DNA from: Sorangium cellulosum
GTDB lineage: Bacteria; Myxococcota_A; Polyangia; Polyangiales; Polyangiaceae
Reading direction: 5' to 3'
Assembly (NCBI RefSeq): GCF_001589285.1
Contig: NZ_JEMA01000832.1
Span: 1 to 64,000, forward strand
Length of the DNA stretch: 64,000 bases
Positions within the stretch are counted from its first letter, which is position 1, and every line of letters starts with the position of its first letter. The notes below the pieces were generated by a model. The model made no database searches. It was not told the DNA's origin and saw only the letters and a program-made list of their open reading frames with translations. The position numbers and the translations under genes are program-made. Shown here in pieces: positions 1-10,618 of this stretch.

Positions 1-81
1 GGCGTCTCGCGGCCTTCGCGCGGTTGGCGTGCCTCGCGGCCCTCGCGCGGCGTCTCGCGGCCCTCGCGCGGCGTCTCGCGT
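1..81. repeat. 21-bp degenerate tandem repeat inside the RNase E/G gene
   Basis: Units close to ggcgtctcgcggccctcgcgc recur about four times. A unit of 21 bases keeps the frame and encodes seven-residue Arg/Glu/Pro/Thr blocks on the minus strand. The array is cut by the window edge, so its full copy number is unknown. Confidence 0.7.
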
Positions 82-1190
82 GCTTCTGCGGGGGCCGCCC
101 CCTCGGGAGCGGCGTTGCCGCCCTCCAGGTTGGCGCGTCGATCACGCGTTCGCCCCGACCGGCGCACCCGCGCATTTTGCCGCCCGCGCGTGCGCCCGCT
201 GCGCGCCCGTGCCGCCGGTGGCACCTCGTCGCCCGCGGCGTCCGGCGCGACCGCGCCCTCGGCGGCCGCCGGTGCGCTCTCCTCGTGCGCGGCGGGCTCG
301 TCCGAAGCGCTCCCCGCCTGCGCCTCCGCGTCGTCGCTCGGCGCCTCCCGGCGCTCTGCGGCGGCGCTCCACACGTCGGCCGCTTCTTCCGGCTGCGGGG
401 AGGCAGGCTCGACGTCGTAGGCGGGCGCGTCGAGCTCGTCGTCCTCCTCGGAGCTCGCTTCGTCCGGCCCCGCCTCGTCGGCGCTCGCCTCGTCGGCGTC
501 GCTGTCTCCGCCGGGGGCGACGAGCTCCTCGTCGTCGTCCTCTGCGCTGTCCTGCTCGGGCTCGCCGTCGATCCCCGGCTCCGGGGTGTCGTCGGCCTCA
601 TCGAGCGTCACCATCGAGCCGACGCCGGCGAACGCCTCTCCGGAAGGGCTCTCGAGCACGTCGAGCGCCGTGGGCAGGTCGATCGTGACATCGCTGGTCT
701 CTTCCAGCGAGCCGTCCGCCCCGAGCGCGCCCTCGGCCTCGAGCCCTTCCTCGGCCTCGAAGTCCGCGCCCTCGTGCGCCGCGTGGTGTTCGGCGGCCGC
801 GCCGGGGCTCTCGGGCGCAGCCTCCGCGCCGGAGAGCTCGTGCACCTCGCTTTCTTCGGGCCCGGGAGCCTCGCTGGCGCGCGCGGCGCGACCTCGCGAG
901 GAGGCGCGTTCCTCCTCCGCGGGGCGGCGGTGCCCGGCCAGGTACGCCTCGAAGTCGTCGGGCCGGATGAGATCCTCGACGTGCAGGAAGGCTGCTCGCT
1001 CGAGCCCCACGTCGATGAACGCGGCCTGCATTCCGGGTAAAACGCGGCTGACCTTGCCGAGGTAGATGTTTCCGAGCGTCCCCTTGGAGCTCTCCCGCTC
1101 GAGATGCAGCTCAGCGATGATCCCGTTTTCGATCAGCGCGACGCGTGTCTCGCGGATGTCCACATTGATGACGAGAAGGTTCTTTCCCAT
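1..1190 (-). CDS. rng: Ribonuclease E/G (Rne/Rng family), 5' part, runs off the window
   Basis: The frame opens with ATG at 1188-1190 and stays open to base 1, so about 396 N-terminal codons are seen. The first 75 residues are a typical RNase E/G start: a hydrophobic LLVINV strand, then GNIYLGKVSRVLPGMQAAFI and DVGLERAAFLHV, the first half of the S1 RNA-binding domain. At about residue 85 the S1 fold is interrupted by a disordered insertion that lasts to the window edge: roughly 200 residues rich in Glu, Asp, Ala and Ser, then an Arg-rich tail ending in repeats of REGRETP. The catalytic DEAD-like and zinc-link regions lie outside the window. The family processes rRNA and mRNA in the cytoplasm. 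Rne versus Rng cannot be separated from this part. Confidence 0.88.
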   Translation of the reverse strand, partial: MGKNLLVINVDIRETRVALIENGIIAELHLERESSKGTLGNIYLGKVSRVLPGMQAAFIDVGLERAAFLHVEDLIRPDDFEAYLAGHRRPAEEERASSRGRAARASEAPGPEESEVHELSGAEAAPESPGAAAEHHAAHEGADFEAEEGLEAEGALGADGSLEETSDVTIDLPTALDVLESPSGEAFAGVGSMVTLDEADDTPEPGIDGEPEQDSAEDDDEELVAPGGDSDADEASADEAGPDEASSEEDDELDAPAYDVEPASPQPEEAADVWSAAAERREAPSDDAEAQAGSASDEPAAHEESAPAAAEGAVAPDAAGDEVPPAARARSGRTRGRQNARVRRSGRTRDRRANLEGGNAAPEGAAPAEARETPREGRETPREGREARQPREGRET

Positions 1191-1657
1191 GTCGGATGCC
1201 GCACATCGGCGGCGCCGCCAAGCGTTACCACGGGTTGCCCGGGCCATGAAGGCGCAACGCGGCGCGCGCTGCGCGATTGAGGGGGCGGGGCCGGACGTCG
1301 ACGAGCCGGGCCGGCCGGCACCTCGTGAGCTACCTCGCGCGTTCGCCGCGCCGTCCCGAGGAACGGCCGCGCCTGCGCCGGGGCCACCCCGGGGGCGGCC
1401 CGAGCCGCGGCGGGGCAGGGCAAGGGCAGGGACGAGGCGCCTCTCCGTGGAGCTGGCGCTCGCTGCGGAGCCCTCGGCGCCGCCCGGCGACCTGCAGGGG
1501 CACCGCCGAGCGCGCGCGCCCCGAGTGCAGCCACAGCAGATCCCGCGGGGGTCGCGGGGCCCGGACGATAGCCGTCCTGGCAGGGGGCGCACAAAGCGCC
1601 GGAGGGGGCGACGCTCCGTCGCCCCCTCCAGGCATGACCTGCGGTGAGTTCAGCGCC
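1191..1657. other. Intergenic region between the RNase E/G and lipoprotein genes
   Basis: This holds the upstream region of the RNase E/G gene (minus strand) and, at its left-hand end in transcription terms, the terminator of the lipoprotein gene at 1601-1629. The reading frames here have no convincing start sites or protein character. No clear sigma-70-type promoter was picked out by eye. Confidence 0.5.
1601..1629 (-). terminator. Terminator hairpin after the Gly-Gly-Asn lipoprotein gene
   Basis: A perfect 13-bp inverted repeat (1601-1613 against 1617-1629) closes on a 3-base loop. It begins 29 bases beyond the stop of the lipoprotein gene. Reading on the minus strand, the hairpin is followed by a short T-containing stretch, GGCGCTTTGTG, rather than a long T run. 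Confidence 0.75.
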
Positions 1658-2197
1658 TCACTGCTGGCACAGCGGCTCATCGGCCGCACTGCAGCTCTCG
1701 GGGCACTCCTGGCAGACAGTGCACTTGGCGATGGCGTCGTAGGCTTCGACGGCGTCCGCGTTCGCCGTGCGGCACTCCTCGGTGCACGCGGCCGGATCGT
1801 CGTCCTCGGAGCAGCTATCGAGGCAGCTTGCCAGCTTGAAACAGGGGCCATCCTTATCCTTCACGCAGGCATCGAAGATCTCTTTGCAAGGCCCGCTGGT
1901 GGCGCACTTGTAGCAGCCCGTATTCGTGTCGCGGCCGCAGGTATCCTCGGTGTCATCACAGATCGGGGTCCCGGTCGAGGAAGAGCTCGTGGTGCTCGCG
2001 CCACCTTCGCCGCCGTTGCCGCCGTTGCCGCCGTTGCCGCCGTTGCCGCCGTTGCCGCCGTTGCCGCCGTCGCCGCCGGAGCTGGTGCTCCCGCTGGTGG
2101 CGGTCGAGCCGTTGCTCGGCGGGTCGGTGCTGTTGTCACCGCATGCCACGAGGGCGCAACCGGAAATCAAAAACGCAGCGAATACCCAAGATTTCAT
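1658..2197 (-). CDS. Cys-rich lipoprotein with a Gly-Gly-Asn repeat linker
   Basis: The product is a probable lipoprotein of about 179 residues. The chosen ATG (2195-2197) has GGAGG eight bases upstream; an in-frame start 36 bases earlier lacks this. The N-terminus MKSWVFAAFLISGCALVACG is a signal peptide with lipobox LVAC. Next come a Ser/Thr/Gly linker and about six GGN units, then a domain with about 16 cysteines, several as CxxC or CxxxC. Cys-rich lipoproteins with flexible tethers are common on myxobacterial surfaces. I recognise no named family and no function. The gene stands alone, with a terminator directly after it. Confidence 0.8.
   Translation of the reverse strand: MKSWVFAAFLISGCALVACGDNSTDPPSNGSTATSGSTSSGGDGGNGGNGGNGGNGGNGGNGGEGGASTTSSSSTGTPICDDTEDTCGRDTNTGCYKCATSGPCKEIFDACVKDKDGPCFKLASCLDSCSEDDDPAACTEECRTANADAVEAYDAIAKCTVCQECPESCSAADEPLCQQ
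2009..2076. repeat. 9-bp tandem repeat (gccgccgtt), about seven copies
   Basis: Near-perfect units gccgccgtt, the last with a variant base, encode Gly-Gly-Asn on the minus strand. The length is a multiple of three, so copy-number change would alter linker length without a frameshift. Confidence 0.9.
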
Positions 2198-2514
2198 GCT
2201 CAATACCTCCACGGAACCCAACCGACCCTTCATTCGTCTACTCGGCGCCCCCCAACGCTCGGCGTGCCCGCCAAACCACCCGCTTTCCTGTGCCGGCCCC
2301 CGGGTGCACCTGTGCAGATCGTTGGTCAGAGAGAAGCATCGCGCGCGGAGAAGAGAGAAAAACAGCCGCGCAAGTGGTTTCTACACGCTTGGGATCGGCC
2401 GCGCAACGGCGTCGCTCGCCCCGGCACGCTCCTGCGAACGCGCTCTAAGCAGTTTTGCTGGCCGGTCTCTCGCTGCGCATGATTCACGCGGGCGCCGCGC
2501 TGGCCAAAATTCTG
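2198..2514. other. Intergenic region between the lipoprotein and pccB genes
   Basis: It contains the upstream region of the lipoprotein gene, including its GGAGG ribosome binding site, and the 3' flank of pccB. I see no gene in it and no convincing hairpin. Confidence 0.45.
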
Positions 2515-4080
<1,566 letters not shown>

Positions 4081-4687
4081 GCCCGCGCCCTACCACGGAC
4101 CCCCCCGGGGATCGAAACCCCGTCGCGCGCGGCGCCGCGATCCCGAGGCAGGCCGATGTCGCCGCCAGCGGGGTCGGCCAACGACGGCAGCGGGGCGAGG
4201 TCAGCGGAAACGTGCGAGGCGCGACGGCCGCGCGGGCGGTGCGAGGCGCGGCAGGGCGCGCGCATGCCCGGGGGCGCGACGAAAAATGACCGCGCTCCGG
4301 GGCGGCCTCCACCCTACTATCTTGCACACGCGAGGGGACACCACGTACCCTGATCGGCGCTCATTGCCGCTGGTAAATGCAGGAATTTCCGACACGTAGA
4401 CCCTCTGACGACTGGGACGCCGGGGCTGCCTCCGCCGCTGGGGCCCTGCCGTGCCGCGGCTCCGGCGCGGGCAGCTCGAGCCGGTGTGGCAGCAGCGCGG
4501 TCGCCAGTCACGGCACCTGACGTGTGGCGTCTCGTGAGGTGCGCACGGAGCAGCGTCACCGGCAGCCCTGGAGCGCTCGCGGGAGCGCGCTGCCCCTCCG
4601 CCTCGCGCCGCCCCGGGGCGGCGGTCCCAGCGCGGCCTTCCGCCTCGCATCGCAGGGTGAGATCGTTTCGGACGAGAGGTCGCTCGG
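4081..4687. other. Divergent intergenic region between pccB and the kinase gene
   Basis: These 607 bases separate two divergently transcribed genes and must hold both promoters. A loose TTGCAC / TACCCT pair lies near 4321-4350 on the plus strand, which is too weak to call. Open frames here are Arg/Ala-rich and look like noise. A GAGAGG ribosome binding site lies eight bases before the kinase start. Confidence 0.5.
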
Positions 4688-7435
4688 GTGAAGCTCGCTC
4701 AGACTCGTGAGGCTCGTGCCCTGGCCGTCGCCGCCGTGGCGCGAGGGCTGATCGAGCCCAACGCCCTTTGGGACATGGCCTGCCGATGGACCCTCGGCGG
4801 CGCCTCGACGCCCCAGGAGCTGTTCGAGGGGATCCTCACGCCGGAGCAGCTCGCCGCGCTGCCGGAGCTGTTCGCGCAGGAGGCGCGCCCCCCGCACGTC
4901 GCGCGCGCCCTCTCGCCGCAGATCGAGGATCCGGACGCGCTGCGCTTCGACACGCAGCGGGAGATCGACCTGCCCGAAGAGGACGCCGTGGCCGATTTCC
5001 CCACGCTGGCGACCTCCACCACGCGCGCCGTGAACACCGGCGGCAGCCGTTACGAGGTCGGCGAGGCGCTCGGCGCGGGGGGCGCGGGCAAGGTGATGAA
5101 GGCGCGCGACCGGGAGATCGGGCGCGTGGTGGCGCTGAAGACCCTGAAGCCGGGGGCCGAGGCGGACTCCGCTGTCGGCAGCCGCTTCCTGACGGAGGCG
5201 CGCATCACGGCGCAGCTCGAGCACCCGAACATCATCCCGGTCTACGACCTGGGCACGCTGCCGAACGGGCAGCCCTACTACTCGATGCGGGTCGTCAAGC
5301 GGCAGAGCCTGCAGAACGTGCTGACGAACCCCGAGCTCCGCAGGCAGTGGCCCCTCGTCCGGCTCATCGGCGCGTTCGTGCAGATCTCGCGGGCGCTGGC
5401 CTACGCCCACCGGCGCGGCGTCGTGCACCGCGACATCAAGCCGGAGAACGTGCTGCTCGGCGACTACGGCGAGGTGTACCTCGGCGACTGGGGCAACGCG
5501 AAGCTGCTCTCGAGGGCGGAGGTGAGCGAGCCGATCACCATCGATCCGAGCGGGCAGGACTTCGGCCGGAAGCGGCACGAGGCGCTCGCGAGCGCGCTGT
5601 CGGGCACGCCCGGGTACATCGCGCCGGAGCAGATCCGCGGGGATCACAAGCGGATCGACCACCGCGCGGACATCTTCGCGCTCGGCGTGGTGCTCTACGA
5701 GATCCTCACCGGCGAGCACCCGTTCGACGCGCCGACGGTGCTCGCCGTGATCCTCGCGACGCAGACGCGCGACCCCAAGCCGCCGCGCTCGATCGCGCCG
5801 AGCTGCCCGCTGCTGCTCGAGGATCTCTGCCTGGCGATGCTCGCGAAGGACCCGGACCAGCGGCCGCCGACCGCCGACCGCGTCGCGGCGGAGGCCGAGG
5901 CGTTCCTCGAGGGCGCCAAGGAGCGGATGCGCCGGCGCGAGGAGGCGATCAAGCTCTGCGAGCTCGCCAAGGCCCCGCTCGAGCGCGATCGGCGGCTCGA
6001 CAGCGAGCGCGAGCGGCTCGTCGAGGAGGCGCGGCGGCTGCTCAAGGACGTCAAGGAGTACGAGCCGATCGAGCGCAAGCGGGCGGGCTGGCAGCTCGAG
6101 GACAGGGCCGCCGGGGTGGAGCGCGAGCAGGCGCGCGCCGCGGCCGAGGCGATCGACCTCTACACGAAGGCGCTCGCGTACGATCCGGATCTGGTCGAGG
6201 CGCGCTCCGGGCTCGCGGATCTCTACTGGTCGCGCGCGGTGCGGGCGGACCAGGAGCACCAGCACGCGGCGCGCATCTACCACGAGGCGCTCGTGGCGGA
6301 GTTCGACGTGGGGCGCTACGCCGCGCTGCTCACCGCCGACTCGGTCCTCTCGATCGACTCATCGCCGCCCGGCGCGAGCGTCGTCGCCTACCGCTATGTC
6401 GAGAAGGATCGCATCCTCGTGGCCAGCGAGGAGCGCTCGCTCGGCCGCACGCCGCTGCGCGAGGTGCACCTCAAGCCGGGCAGCTACCTCTTCGTCCTGA
6501 AGCGCGCCGGCTACCGGGACGTGCGGTACCCGCTGCTGCTCAAGCGGGGCACCCACCACCGCGCCGAGGTGAACCTCTACACCGACGCGGAGATCGGCGA
6601 GGGGTTCGTCTACATCCCCGGGGGCTCCTTCATCGCGGGCGGCGACGCGCAGTCCTACGATCCGCTCCGGCGCGCCGAGCTCCACGTCCCCGACTTCGCG
6701 ATCGCGAAGTTCCCGGTCACCTTCCGCGAGTACTGCGAGTTCCTGAACGAGCTCGAGGCGCACGATCTCGATCTCGCGCTGAAGCGCGCCCCGCACGGGA
6801 CGCGCGGCTCCGAGGGCTACGTCGCGCGGCCCGCCAGCAGCGGCGGCTGGGAGCCCTTGCCCACCGTTGTCGAGGGCGACGCGCTGAAGCGGTTCCCGGT
6901 GGAGGAGGGGCACCTCTGGAACCTTCCCGTCATCCTCATCGACTGGTTCGACGCCGTGGCCTACTGCCGTTTCCGGAGCGAGCGCGACGGCCTCGATCTC
7001 CGCCTCCCCACCGAGCTGGAGTGGGAGAAGGCGTCGCGCGGGACCGACGGCCGGTTCTACCCGTGGGGGGATCATTTCGACCCGACGTTCTGCCTGATGC
7101 GCTCGTCGCGCCCCTTCCTGGCGCAGCCGGAGCCGGTCGGGACCTTCCCCATCGACACCTCGCCCTATGGCGTGCGCGACATGGCGGGCGGCGTGCGCGA
7201 GTGGGTCGCCGACGTGAACGGCGAGCGCTCGTGGGCGGAGACGTCGCGCGAGCTCGAGTCGGCGGTCGACGCCGGCGGGGACGCGCCGCCGTGGCGCATC
7301 GCCCGCGCGGGGAGCTGGTCTGCGGACTCGCAGCAGTGCAGGAGCGCGTCGCGCACCCGCTTCTTCGGGATCACGCGGGCCCTGAACCTGTCGTTCCGGA
7401 TCGCGAAGCCGCTCTCGCGCGGCCCGGCCCGCTGA
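4688..7435 (+). CDS. Ser/Thr protein kinase fused to PEGA and formylglycine-enzyme (SUMF1/EgtB-like) domains
   Basis: The protein has 915 residues and starts at GTG with GAGAGG upstream. Residues about 121-410 form a Hanks-type kinase: glycine loop LGAGGAGKV, VALKTL lysine, catalytic loop HRDIKPEN near 247, and DWG in place of the usual DFG metal-binding motif. An Arg/Glu-rich coiled segment with a TPR-like stretch (about 415-540) follows, then a PEGA domain (about 555-631), then a FGE-sulfatase/SUMF1-type domain (about 638-911) with LRLPTELEWEKASRG, FYPWGD, YGVRDMAGGVREWV and RAGSWS. No transmembrane segment is seen. Relatives either make formylglycine, act as non-haem iron enzymes, or simply bind ligands. 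Coupling to phospho-signalling is inferred from the fusion. Confidence 0.92.
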   Translation: MKLAQTREARALAVAAVARGLIEPNALWDMACRWTLGGASTPQELFEGILTPEQLAALPELFAQEARPPHVARALSPQIEDPDALRFDTQREIDLPEEDAVADFPTLATSTTRAVNTGGSRYEVGEALGAGGAGKVMKARDREIGRVVALKTLKPGAEADSAVGSRFLTEARITAQLEHPNIIPVYDLGTLPNGQPYYSMRVVKRQSLQNVLTNPELRRQWPLVRLIGAFVQISRALAYAHRRGVVHRDIKPENVLLGDYGEVYLGDWGNAKLLSRAEVSEPITIDPSGQDFGRKRHEALASALSGTPGYIAPEQIRGDHKRIDHRADIFALGVVLYEILTGEHPFDAPTVLAVILATQTRDPKPPRSIAPSCPLLLEDLCLAMLAKDPDQRPPTADRVAAEAEAFLEGAKERMRRREEAIKLCELAKAPLERDRRLDSERERLVEEARRLLKDVKEYEPIERKRAGWQLEDRAAGVEREQARAAAEAIDLYTKALAYDPDLVEARSGLADLYWSRAVRADQEHQHAARIYHEALVAEFDVGRYAALLTADSVLSIDSSPPGASVVAYRYVEKDRILVASEERSLGRTPLREVHLKPGSYLFVLKRAGYRDVRYPLLLKRGTHHRAEVNLYTDAEIGEGFVYIPGGSFIAGGDAQSYDPLRRAELHVPDFAIAKFPVTFREYCEFLNELEAHDLDLALKRAPHGTRGSEGYVARPASSGGWEPLPTVVEGDALKRFPVEEGHLWNLPVILIDWFDAVAYCRFRSERDGLDLRLPTELEWEKASRGTDGRFYPWGDHFDPTFCLMRSSRPFLAQPEPVGTFPIDTSPYGVRDMAGGVREWVADVNGERSWAETSRELESAVDAGGDAPPWRIARAGSWSADSQQCRSASRTRFFGITRALNLSFRIAKPLSRGPAR

Positions 7436-7444
7436 GCCGGAAGA

Positions 7445-8680
7445 TCAGCCGCCGGGCGGCGGCGGGGGGTCAACATACTCGACCTCGACGCCGCGGTGGG
7501 TCCGGAGGACGGTCCGCCCCGGCCGGCGATCGACGATGTACTCGGGGCCGACGGGCACCTTCCCCATCCCTCCGGGCGTATCCACGATCAGCTTCGGCAG
7601 CGCGATGCCGGTGAGCCGGCCCTGGAGCTGCTCCATGAGCGAGACGCCGGTCGCCAGCGGCGTGCGCAGGTGCGCGGTGCCGCGCACCGGGTCCATCTGG
7701 AGCAGGTAGTACGGGCGCACGCGCCAGCGCACGAGCCCCCGGAAGAGGGCCGCCAGCGTCGCGGCGTCGTCGTTGATGCCGCGCAGCAGCACCGTCTGGT
7801 TCATCACGGGGAAGCCGTTGTCCACGAGCCGCTTGCACGCGCGCTCGGCGGCGGGCGTGAGCTCCTTCGGGTGGTTGAAGTGCGTCATCACCCAGAGCGG
7901 GTGGTGCGGCTTCAGCGCGCGCACGAGCTCCGTGGTGATCCGCTGCGGCAGCGTGACCGGCACGCGCGTGGCGATGCGGATCGTCTCGACGCTCGGCACC
8001 TGCCGCAGCCGGGCGATGAGCCGCACGACGCGGTCCGTCGAGACCGCCAGCGGATCGCCGCCGCTCACGATGACGTCGCGCACCTCCGGGTGCGCCTCGA
8101 GGTAGGCCATGGCGGGCGCGAGCCGATCGAGCGCCACAGCGCCGCCGCCGTCGCCGACCATGCGCGAGCGGGTGCAGAAGCGGCAGTAGACGGCACAGCG
8201 GTCGGTCGCGAGCAGCAGCGCGCGATCCGGGTAGCGCTGCACCAGGTGCGGCGCGACCTCGTGCGCGACCTCGCCGAGCGGGTCGACGAGGTCGCCGGGC
8301 ACCTCGGCGGCCTCGTCGGCGAGCGGCACGCACTGCCGTCGGATCGGGCATGCCGGATCGTCCTTGTCGCAGAGGCTCAGGTAGTAGGGGGTGACGCGGA
8401 TGGGCAGCCCGGCCTTCTCGGCGCGCCGCGCGCCTGCGAGCTCCTCCGGCGTCAGCGACAGCGCCCGGTGGAGGTCGTCGGCGCTCGAGAGCGCGCGGCG
8501 AAGCTGCCACGTCCAGTCGCGCTTCCGCGTCGTCACGCGATCCGGCCGCGCCCCCTGCTGCGCGCCGGCGGCGAGCGGCGCCGGGGGCTCCGGCGCCGCG
8601 ACGGCGCGGACCTCCGCGCCCTCCTTGTCGGGCCGGCGAGCGAGACGCGCGGCGGCGACGAGCTCGCTACTTGCCCGCAT
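7445..8680 (-). CDS. kamA: KamA family radical SAM enzyme, lysine 2,3-aminomutase
   Basis: About 411 residues. The radical SAM cluster motif CxxxCxxC is at Cys 162, 166 and 169 (RCAVYCRFCTR). It is followed by IVSGGDPL, HFNHPKEL and, near the C-terminus, DTPGGMGKVPV, whose Lys matches the PLP-binding lysine of lysine 2,3-aminomutase. Two Asp residues, in LLQMDP and IVDTPGG, fit the substrate amine contacts of that family. The reaction converts L-lysine to beta-lysine. The length and C-terminal extension favour KamA over the shorter EpmB of EF-P modification. The start is uncertain: ATG at 8680 or 8701, both overlapping the 3' end of the upstream PPIase gene, so the two are probably translationally coupled. 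Confidence 0.85.
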   Translation of the reverse strand: MRASSELVAAARLARRPDKEGAEVRAVAAPEPPAPLAAGAQQGARPDRVTTRKRDWTWQLRRALSSADDLHRALSLTPEELAGARRAEKAGLPIRVTPYYLSLCDKDDPACPIRRQCVPLADEAAEVPGDLVDPLGEVAHEVAPHLVQRYPDRALLLATDRCAVYCRFCTRSRMVGDGGGAVALDRLAPAMAYLEAHPEVRDVIVSGGDPLAVSTDRVVRLIARLRQVPSVETIRIATRVPVTLPQRITTELVRALKPHHPLWVMTHFNHPKELTPAAERACKRLVDNGFPVMNQTVLLRGINDDAATLAALFRGLVRWRVRPYYLLQMDPVRGTAHLRTPLATGVSLMEQLQGRLTGIALPKLIVDTPGGMGKVPVGPEYIVDRRPGRTVLRTHRGVEVEYVDPPPPPGG

Positions 8681-9743
8681 CGCTCGATGGTGCTGCCGCA
8701 TCGCCGGGCTTCTCCGGCTGCGGCGCGCGGGGCTTCGTGGGATCGGGCTTCGGCGCGCTCGCGGGCGCCGCGAGCTGCTCCGACAGCTTCACCGAGGCGA
8801 GCGCCGCGTCGTTGATTTCGACGGGGAACTTCTTTCGCAGCTCGTCCTCGAGGGCGCGCTCCTGGTCCTGCATCTTCTGCTGGAGGAGCGCGACGCGGAT
8901 GGAGCGCTCGGCCTCGGCGAGCTCGCGCCGGTGTCCGCCTGTCAGCCCGCTCAGGCGGACGATGTAGAACCGGCCGTCGGCCTCGATGAGCGTGTCGCTG
9001 ACCGCGCCGACGCTGCCGATCTGGAACGCGGCCGCGCGGACCGGCTCTGGCACCTGGGGGTGAGCGCCGCGCGGATCGCCGGGAGGGCTGACGATGCCGA
9101 GCTCCCCTGCGAGGTCGAGCGGCGTGCTCGCGCCCTTGTCCCTGGGCGCCGTGAGCGAGTGCTTGAGGAAGAGCTCTCCCCATGCGCTGCTGCTCCCGGC
9201 CTTCTGCGCCTCCTTGAGGACCTTCTCGCCGAGCGCCCTGTCGCCGACGACGATGGCGGCGACGCGCCTCCGCTCGGGCTCGCTGAACTTGTCGGCGTTC
9301 GCCTCGTAGTACGTGCGCACCTCGGACGCGGGGATGTCCGCGGGCGCGGGCAGGCCTTTCCGCGCCTGCGCGATCATCGCCTCGCGGAGGAGCTGCCGGA
9401 TCGCGTCCTCGACCGCGGCGTCCTTGTCGAGGCCCCGGCGCCTGGCCTCCAGCGCGAGCAGCTCCGCGTCGATGATCTCGCTGAGCAGCTCGCGGCGCCG
9501 CTCCTTCGTCTGGTACCGGAGCCGATCGAACTGATCCATCCGCTCCAGCGTCCTGCCGAAGTCCCCGAGCGTGATCACCCGATCGCCGACCTTCGCGAGC
9601 ACGCGCGCCGACTGCTCGGCGGTCAGCCCGAACACCGGGTCGCCCGCGTCGGACGGGACCTGGAGGGCGGGTTCATCGCAGCCCGCGACGAGCGCGACGA
9701 GCGAGATGGCGAGCAGGGGTCGGCGCACCGGAGCTCGGGTCAT
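8667..9743 (-). CDS. Parvulin/SurA-like peptidyl-prolyl isomerase lipoprotein
   Basis: The chosen ATG (9741-9743) begins a signal peptide with lipobox LVAGC, so the mature protein would be lipid-anchored. An earlier in-frame start would add 33 Arg-rich residues ahead of the signal and is unlikely. After a short linker comes a SurA-N-like helical region (VGDRVITLGDFGRTLERMD, then LLSEIIDAELLALEARRRG). A rotamase-like segment with EVRTYYEANADKFSEPERRR and a C-terminal VRLSGL strand follows. The tail is Pro/Ala/Lys-rich. The likely role is a folding helper for outer-membrane proteins. The gene sits between pyrH and kamA on one strand with short gaps, so co-transcription is likely. Confidence 0.82.
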   Translation of the reverse strand: MTRAPVRRPLLAISLVALVAGCDEPALQVPSDAGDPVFGLTAEQSARVLAKVGDRVITLGDFGRTLERMDQFDRLRYQTKERRRELLSEIIDAELLALEARRRGLDKDAAVEDAIRQLLREAMIAQARKGLPAPADIPASEVRTYYEANADKFSEPERRRVAAIVVGDRALGEKVLKEAQKAGSSSAWGELFLKHSLTAPRDKGASTPLDLAGELGIVSPPGDPRGAHPQVPEPVRAAAFQIGSVGAVSDTLIEADGRFYIVRLSGLTGGHRRELAEAERSIRVALLQQKMQDQERALEDELRKKFPVEINDAALASVKLSEQLAAPASAPKPDPTKPRAPQPEKPGDAAAPSSDAGK

Positions 9744-9856
9744 TGCAGGCTCGGGGTGTAGCACGGTTTCCTCGCGGCTCGAGGGCGCGCCGGCCGCGTT
9801 CCTGTCGGCGCGCCGGCGGATGCCTCGCCGCGCCGAGCGCACCGGCGCGCTCGCGC

Positions 9857-10618
9857 TCAGTCGACGATCGTGCCGAGCTCCTCACCCCTGCAGACGCGGA
9901 GGATGTTGCCGCGGGTCATGAGCTTGAACACCCGGATCGGCATCTTGTTCTCGCGGCAGAGCGTGACCGCCGTCGAGTCCATGACGCCGATCCGGTCCGC
10001 GAGGAAGCGGTCGTAGCTCAGGTGCGCGAACATCTGCGCGCCCTCGTGGCGCACCGGATCGCGGTCGTAGATGCCCTCGACCTTCGTCGCCTTGAACAGC
10101 GCCTGCGCCTGGATCTCCATGGCCCGCAGCGCCGCCGCCGTGTCCGTCGAGAAGAACGGGTTGCCGGTGCCCGCGGCGAAGATGACGATGCTGCCCTTCT
10201 CGAGGTGGCGCATCGCCCGGCGGCGGATGTACGGCTCGGCGACCTGCCGGATCTCGATCGCGGTCATCACGCGCGTCGGCACGCCGGTCTTCTCGAGCGC
10301 GTCCTGCAGGGCCAGCGCGTTGATCACCGTGGCGAGCATGCCCATGTAGTCGCTCTGGGAGCGGTCCATCCCCGCGCTGGCGCCCTTCAGCCCGCGGAAG
10401 ATGTTGCCGCCGCCCACGACGATCGCGATCTGCACCCCCATGCGCTGGAGCTCGGCGATCTCGCCGGCCACATGGTGGAGCGTCTCGGGACGTATGCCGA
10501 ACCCGCCCTCCTCGCCGCAGAGCGCCTCACCGCTCAGCTTCAGCACGATGCGGCGGTACTTCAGCCCGGGGGCCGGGCGGGGGGGAGGGGGTAGAAGGGA
10601 GTCCTGCTCAGCGGCCAC
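9857..10618 (-). CDS. pyrH: UMP kinase
   Basis: A 253-residue amino-acid-kinase-fold protein that phosphorylates UMP to UDP. Landmarks are [15 protein letters not shown], the GGGNIFRG phosphate loop, the [15 protein letters not shown] helix, [19 protein letters not shown] and a nucleotide-binding region with VEGIYDRDP. It starts at GTG; a Pro-rich dozen residues precede the usual family start. Elsewhere pyrH commonly sits with tsf and frr; here it leads a row with a PPIase and kamA, and faces rpoZ divergently. Confidence 0.95.
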   Translation of the reverse strand: MAAEQDSLLPPPPRPAPGLKYRRIVLKLSGEALCGEEGGFGIRPETLHHVAGEIAELQRMGVQIAIVVGGGNIFRGLKGASAGMDRSQSDYMGMLATVINALALQDALEKTGVPTRVMTAIEIRQVAEPYIRRRAMRHLEKGSIVIFAAGTGNPFFSTDTAAALRAMEIQAQALFKATKVEGIYDRDPVRHEGAQMFAHLSYDRFLADRIGVMDSTAVTLCRENKMPIRVFKLMTRGNILRVCRGEELGTIVD

